From VRUE01 sp036524775 (GTDB taxonomy: Bacteria; Actinomycetota; Thermoleophilia; Solirubrobacterales; 70-9): a DNA stretch of 29,610 nucleotides. The stretch lies in the NCBI GenBank assembly GCA_036524775.1, contig DATDBO010000070.1:1-29610 (forward strand), read 5' to 3'. Both the position numbers and the translations under genes were made by a program. The notes under the pieces were generated by a model. It did not search any database. It had not been told where the DNA came from and was given only the letters and a program-made list of their open reading frames with translations. Positions 24,091-29,610 of this stretch are shown piece after piece. The number at the start of each line of letters is the position of its first letter. Positions within the stretch are counted from its first letter, which is position 1.

Positions 24091-25856
24091 CAGCCGTCGT
24101 ACCCGGCGTGAATGTGATCGCAGTGATCTGAACGAGCGAAGGCGGGCCCAGGCCCATCCACGTCGTAGCAATAGATCAGCTCGGTGGGCATCGCAGGCGC
24201 CGGCAGCTGCGCGAGGGTGGCCGCGAGCTCGCCGCACGGGGAGGTCGGGGCGGTATCGGTGCAGGAGACCCCGTCGACGGCGGCAATGTCCATCGCCCGC
24301 CCGTAGTAATGGTTGGAGACCCCGCCCGAGGTGGTGTACATCGAGTGGTCCGAGCGCAGCGAGGAGATCGTCACCTGGTGCGACTGGGTGATCGCGCCGA
24401 GCAGGCCGACGACGCGTGGGTCGATCGCGCCGCTTTCGAGGTCGGCCTGCTGCGTTTCGTTGGTCAGCGTCAGGTTCTCCCACTTGATCGGCGCCAGCAC
24501 CGCGTTGGGCAGCGAGAGCGCCCACTCGACCGTGTCGACCTCGCACTCGCCTTCCAGCCGTGTCGCCTCGGCGAGGACGGCGTCGACGTACCACTTGGCG
24601 TGGTTGTGCTCGAACAGGCCGGCGCGCAGGCCGCCCTCCGACCAGATCAGCCGCGCCAGGACGGCGGCGGAGTCGTCGGGGTCCTCGTGGCGGACGCGAC
24701 CGTCGCCGTCGCCGTCGACGGCGTACTCCTTCCACTCCTCGCCGACCAGGCCCAGCGCCCCATGGCGGCGCAACTCGGCTTTCGACATGCCGCGGCCGAA
24801 GGCGGACTCGAGCCGGGCGACGGCGGCCAGCGCCCAGACGCCGCGGCGGCCGAGGTCGTAGCGGGCGGCGGCGGTCTCGAACGCGTTGAGGTACTTGGCC
24901 GGCACCCGCTTGCGCCAAGGCTTGGCGACCTCGCAGGTCAGCACCTTCAGCTTCGGCGTCAGCGCGAACGCGCCCGGGCCCGCCAGCTGCCCGTAGCACT
25001 GTGCGTTGGCGAGCACCTCGGCGACGTACCAGTCGGCGTGGTTGTAGGCGAAGACGGCGTTGTACCAGTCGGTTGGAGCTCCGGAGGCGCGCAGATAGTT
25101 GGCGGCGGCGAAGATCGCGTCTTCGGGGTCGTAGGGATCGGCGACCCCGTCGCCGTTGGCGTCGACGCCATAGCCGGCCCAGGTTTCCGGCATGAACTGC
25201 ATCCACCCGACTGCGCCGGCCGAGGAGACGTTGAGGTTGGTGCCGAAGGCGGTCTCGATCCCGTTGATCGCGGCGAGCACGCTCGGGCCCTGCGGGCCGA
25301 GCCCGTAGGCGGCGGCGGCGCGCTGGTAGATCGGGATCAGGATCGCGGGCACGCCCGAGGGCGCGCATTCGGAGCCGGGCAGGAGCGGGACGGAGAAGGA
25401 CGGCGGGGGGAGGAGCGCCGCGCCGCCGGCGCCGTCCTGCGGTTCGGCCTGCGCTCCGAGCTCCGAGTCGCCCGGCGCCTGCGGCTTCGCCGTCACGCCG
25501 CCGCCGCTCGGCTCAGGTACGGGGGGCGCTTCGAGCGTGTCGCCCTTCTGGACGGACGGCTGCGGCGCGGGAGCTTCGGTCTGGCTCGCCGCCGGCGCTT
25601 CCCCTGCTTCGGCCGGTGACACCGGCGCGATAGTCCCCTCGGCTAGCGCTGAAGTGGAAAAGATTCCAAAGACAATGAGGATGAGGAGGGTCTGCTGGAA
25701 GACTCGTCGGCTGCGGATGGCGAGCGCCGGACCAAGCGGGGCAAGGACGCAGGGAGGCCGAACAGCAGAGCTATTTGGCCGACTGAGGACGCCGCACCGC
25801 GCAGTGTCCGCCGCCGCCAGACGCGGTCGAGGAGTCTTCCAGCGGATCCGACTCAT
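24090..25856 (-). CDS. Peptidoglycan hydrolase: two MltB-like domains plus DD-peptidase-like tail
   Basis: This is a 588-residue exported enzyme. A membrane or signal segment spans about 53-71, after a basic leader, and is followed by a Pro/Ala-rich linker. Residues about 165-290 form a GH103/MltB-like lytic transglycosylase domain: Asn-Gly-Ile-Glu201-Thr-Ala-Phe-Gly, then Val-Gly-Trp-Met-Gln-Phe-Met-Pro and an EF-hand-like Asp-x-Asn-Gly-Asp loop. Residues about 315-435 repeat this with Leu-Glu350-Ser-Ala-Phe-Gly and another Asp-Gly-Asp-Gly-Asp loop, but the Trp-Met-Gln-Phe block is lost. Residues about 500-588 resemble a metallo DD-carboxypeptidase (M15/Hedgehog-like): Ser-Asp-His-Ser, His516 and Asp523, and His581-x-His583. 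The ATG at 25856 overlaps the upstream stop (ATGA). Confidence 0.82.
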   Translation of the reverse strand: MSRIRWKTPRPRLAAADTARCGVLSRPNSSAVRPPCVLAPLGPALAIRSRRVFQQTLLILIVFGIFSTSALAEGTIAPVSPAEAGEAPAASQTEAPAPQPSVQKGDTLEAPPVPEPSGGGVTAKPQAPGDSELGAQAEPQDGAGGAALLPPPSFSVPLLPGSECAPSGVPAILIPIYQRAAAAYGLGPQGPSVLAAINGIETAFGTNLNVSSAGAVGWMQFMPETWAGYGVDANGDGVADPYDPEDAIFAAANYLRASGAPTDWYNAVFAYNHADWYVAEVLANAQCYGQLAGPGAFALTPKLKVLTCEVAKPWRKRVPAKYLNAFETAAARYDLGRRGVWALAAVARLESAFGRGMSKAELRRHGALGLVGEEWKEYAVDGDGDGRVRHEDPDDSAAVLARLIWSEGGLRAGLFEHNHAKWYVDAVLAEATRLEGECEVDTVEWALSLPNAVLAPIKWENLTLTNETQQADLESGAIDPRVVGLLGAITQSHQVTISSLRSDHSMYTTSGGVSNHYYGRAMDIAAVDGVSCTDTAPTSPCGELAATLAQLPAPAMPTELIYCYDVDGPGPAFARSDHCDHIHAGYDG

Positions 25857-26731
25857 CCGCGCACGTCCGTCACCAGCCAGTTGCCTTTCTTCCTGCTCAG
25901 CTCGAGCCGCAGCTCGCTGGTCAGCCCGACGCGCAGCAGCGAGACGCTGACCGTGTAGGCCTTGCCGGCCCGGGGGCCGGGGACGAGGTTGAGCACGCGC
26001 GCCTTCGGCACCTCGCCTTCCGCCGGCTGGCGCGGCTCGCGTTCGACCAGCGCTTCGGCCAGCTGCGGGCTCGCCGTTTCGCCGAACACGACCTTCGCCC
26101 GCGCCGGCCGCTCGCCGATCTCGTAGAAGACGAAGGCCTCCGAGAAGCGGCGCGCGACCTTCATCGCCGCGGGCCCGGCGGGCACCGGCTTCTTCGCCGA
26201 GCTGCTCGCCGCCGCGCCTTCTTCGGAGGAGAGGACTTGATTCGCATCGGCGCTCGCCGGCGCGTCGATGGCGCCGGCGGCGTTGAGTTCGGCGGCCGCG
26301 TCGCTCGGAACGGGGGGCGCGCCTCCGGCGACGTCGAAGTTTGGCGAGACGCCCTGCAGCACCGGGCCGGAGGGCTCCTCATCCCGCGCTTCGGGCTGCG
26401 CCGTCTCGATCGCGACGCGGGCTACCGGGCCGGTCTCCTCCTGGCTGTCGCCACCGAGCGTCAGTACGCCGGCCAGCACCGCCGCCGCCGCGATCGCGGC
26501 CAGGGCGGCTGCGCCGGCGCCGCGCTCCGGCGGTCGCCGGCCGGCGAACCTCTCCCCGATGGGCCAAAGGACCGTGCGCTCGATCGTCCAGGCAACGCGC
26601 TCGAAAGGCCAGGCGACGTGCGCGAAGGGTCGGCGGACGACGGCGGCAAGGCGGCTCAGGACGCGCACAGCGCGTCCTTTCGGATCCCCGTTGATCTGCC
26701 GTCGTCTCAACATTTGTTCGAAGCCCACCAA
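25853..26731 (-). CDS. Single-pass membrane protein of unknown function
   Basis: I do not recognise this protein of up to 292 residues. A basic cytoplasmic N-terminus is followed by one Ala-rich membrane helix (about 73-94), then a low-complexity Ala/Pro/Glu linker. A compact C-terminal domain (about 185-292) has several strands and ends with Trp-Leu-Val-Thr-Asp-Val. The last domain looks like the conserved extracellular tail of Thermoleophilia membrane proteins, but this is a guess. It is translationally coupled to the murein hydrolase gene by ATGA, so a role in cell-wall work is likely. The start is uncertain: TTG at 26731, or ATG at 26713 with GGTGGG upstream. Confidence 0.65.
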   Translation of the reverse strand: MVGFEQMLRRRQINGDPKGRAVRVLSRLAAVVRRPFAHVAWPFERVAWTIERTVLWPIGERFAGRRPPERGAGAAALAAIAAAAVLAGVLTLGGDSQEETGPVARVAIETAQPEARDEEPSGPVLQGVSPNFDVAGGAPPVPSDAAAELNAAGAIDAPASADANQVLSSEEGAAASSSAKKPVPAGPAAMKVARRFSEAFVFYEIGERPARAKVVFGETASPQLAEALVEREPRQPAEGEVPKARVLNLVPGPRAGKAYTVSVSLLRVGLTSELRLELSRKKGNWLVTDVRG

Positions 26732-26792
26732 AGCTTACGTCGGAATCTCTGTGCGATTCCTAAAGAGGCGCCGCTTGGATTGCGATTTTCAG

Positions 26793-29399
<2,607 letters not shown>

Positions 29400-29418
29400 T
29401 ACACGTCTCCTTCTGCCT

Positions 29419-29610
29419 TCAGCCCTTCGCGTCGACCTTGGCGAGCTCTTCGTAGAGCCGTCGCGTGTCGTCGTTCAGAGCGCGGGGGAGCACCACATCG
29501 ACCACGACGTAGAGGTCGCCCGCCGTCCCTTTCTCACCGAGAGCCGGCAGCCCCATGCCGCGCAGGCGGAGCTTGAGCCCCGGCTGGCTGGTCTCCGGCA
29601 CCTTCATGCG
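29419..29610 (-). CDS. dnaJ: DnaJ-family co-chaperone, C-terminal end (partial)
   Basis: The last 63 codons are visible; the gene runs off the right edge. They match the second substrate-binding beta domain and tail of DnaJ/CbpA: Lys-Val-Pro-Glu-x-x-Gln-Pro-Gly-x-Lys-Leu-Arg-Leu-Arg-Gly-x-Gly, then Gly-Asp-Leu-Tyr-Val-Val-Val and Val-Val-Leu-Pro. The zinc-finger and J domains would lie outside the window, so DnaJ proper and CbpA cannot be told apart. It precedes clpB by 19 bases, forming a dnaJ-clpB unit. Confidence 0.88.
   Translation of the reverse strand, partial: RMKVPETSQPGLKLRLRGMGLPALGEKGTAGDLYVVVDVVLPRALNDDTRRLYEELAKVDAKG

Overview
The window looks like the chromosome of a high-GC actinobacterium. 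The class Thermoleophilia (Solirubrobacterales/Gaiellales) is the best guess, inferred from the very high GC of the core genes, the GTG/TTG/ATG start mix, the style of the DUF11 plus RTX-repeat exported protein, the LpqY-SugABC-like importer and the PurSQL-type FGAM synthetase. No rRNA or species marker is present, so the placement is an inference. No gene-free stretch exceeds 300 bases.

Layout. 1-260: the 3' end of thiG, then tRNA-Lys(UUU). 278-2481: a lower-GC accessory patch beside the tRNA. It holds a Phd-type antitoxin domain fused to an SseB-like domain, with a strong palindrome-studded promoter, a small RelE/ParE-like protein, a membrane-anchored unknown protein, a broken GNAT acetyltransferase and a small damaged ORF. 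2497-4726: purH-purN. 4744-5592: an NMO/FabK-type flavoprotein divergent from purN. 5589-7034: purF, interrupted by an in-frame amber codon. 7084-11372: a trehalose-type ABC importer (lpqY-sugA-sugB-sugC order) reading towards purF. 11511-12734: a DUF11/RTX secreted protein and a GlsB/YeaQ membrane protein. 12745-16664: purC-purS-purQ-purL. 16732-18054: a cytochrome P450. 18064-18113: a striking nested palindrome. 18113-18690: two tandem glutaredoxin-like genes. 18757-20634: a low-GC two-gene ATPase plus TOPRIM-like module that resembles anti-phage systems. 20653-24013: a GYD-domain gene followed by purD-purE-purB. 24090-26731: a membrane protein and a three-domain peptidoglycan hydrolase. 26793-29610: clpB preceded by the 3' end of dnaJ.

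The core theme is de novo purine synthesis. PurF, PurD, PurN, PurSQL, PurE, PurC, PurB and PurH together cover PRPP to IMP (and the shared PurB step to AMP), except AIR synthetase (PurM). No PurK is seen, and PurE is an atypical variant. The pur genes lie in four blocks, separated by unrelated and in part horizontally acquired genes.

The points most worth a second look are the amber codon in purF, the Phd-SseB fusion with its embedded operators, the ATPase-TOPRIM pair, the nested palindrome after the P450 gene, and the murein hydrolase with duplicated MltB-like domains plus a DD-peptidase-like tail.
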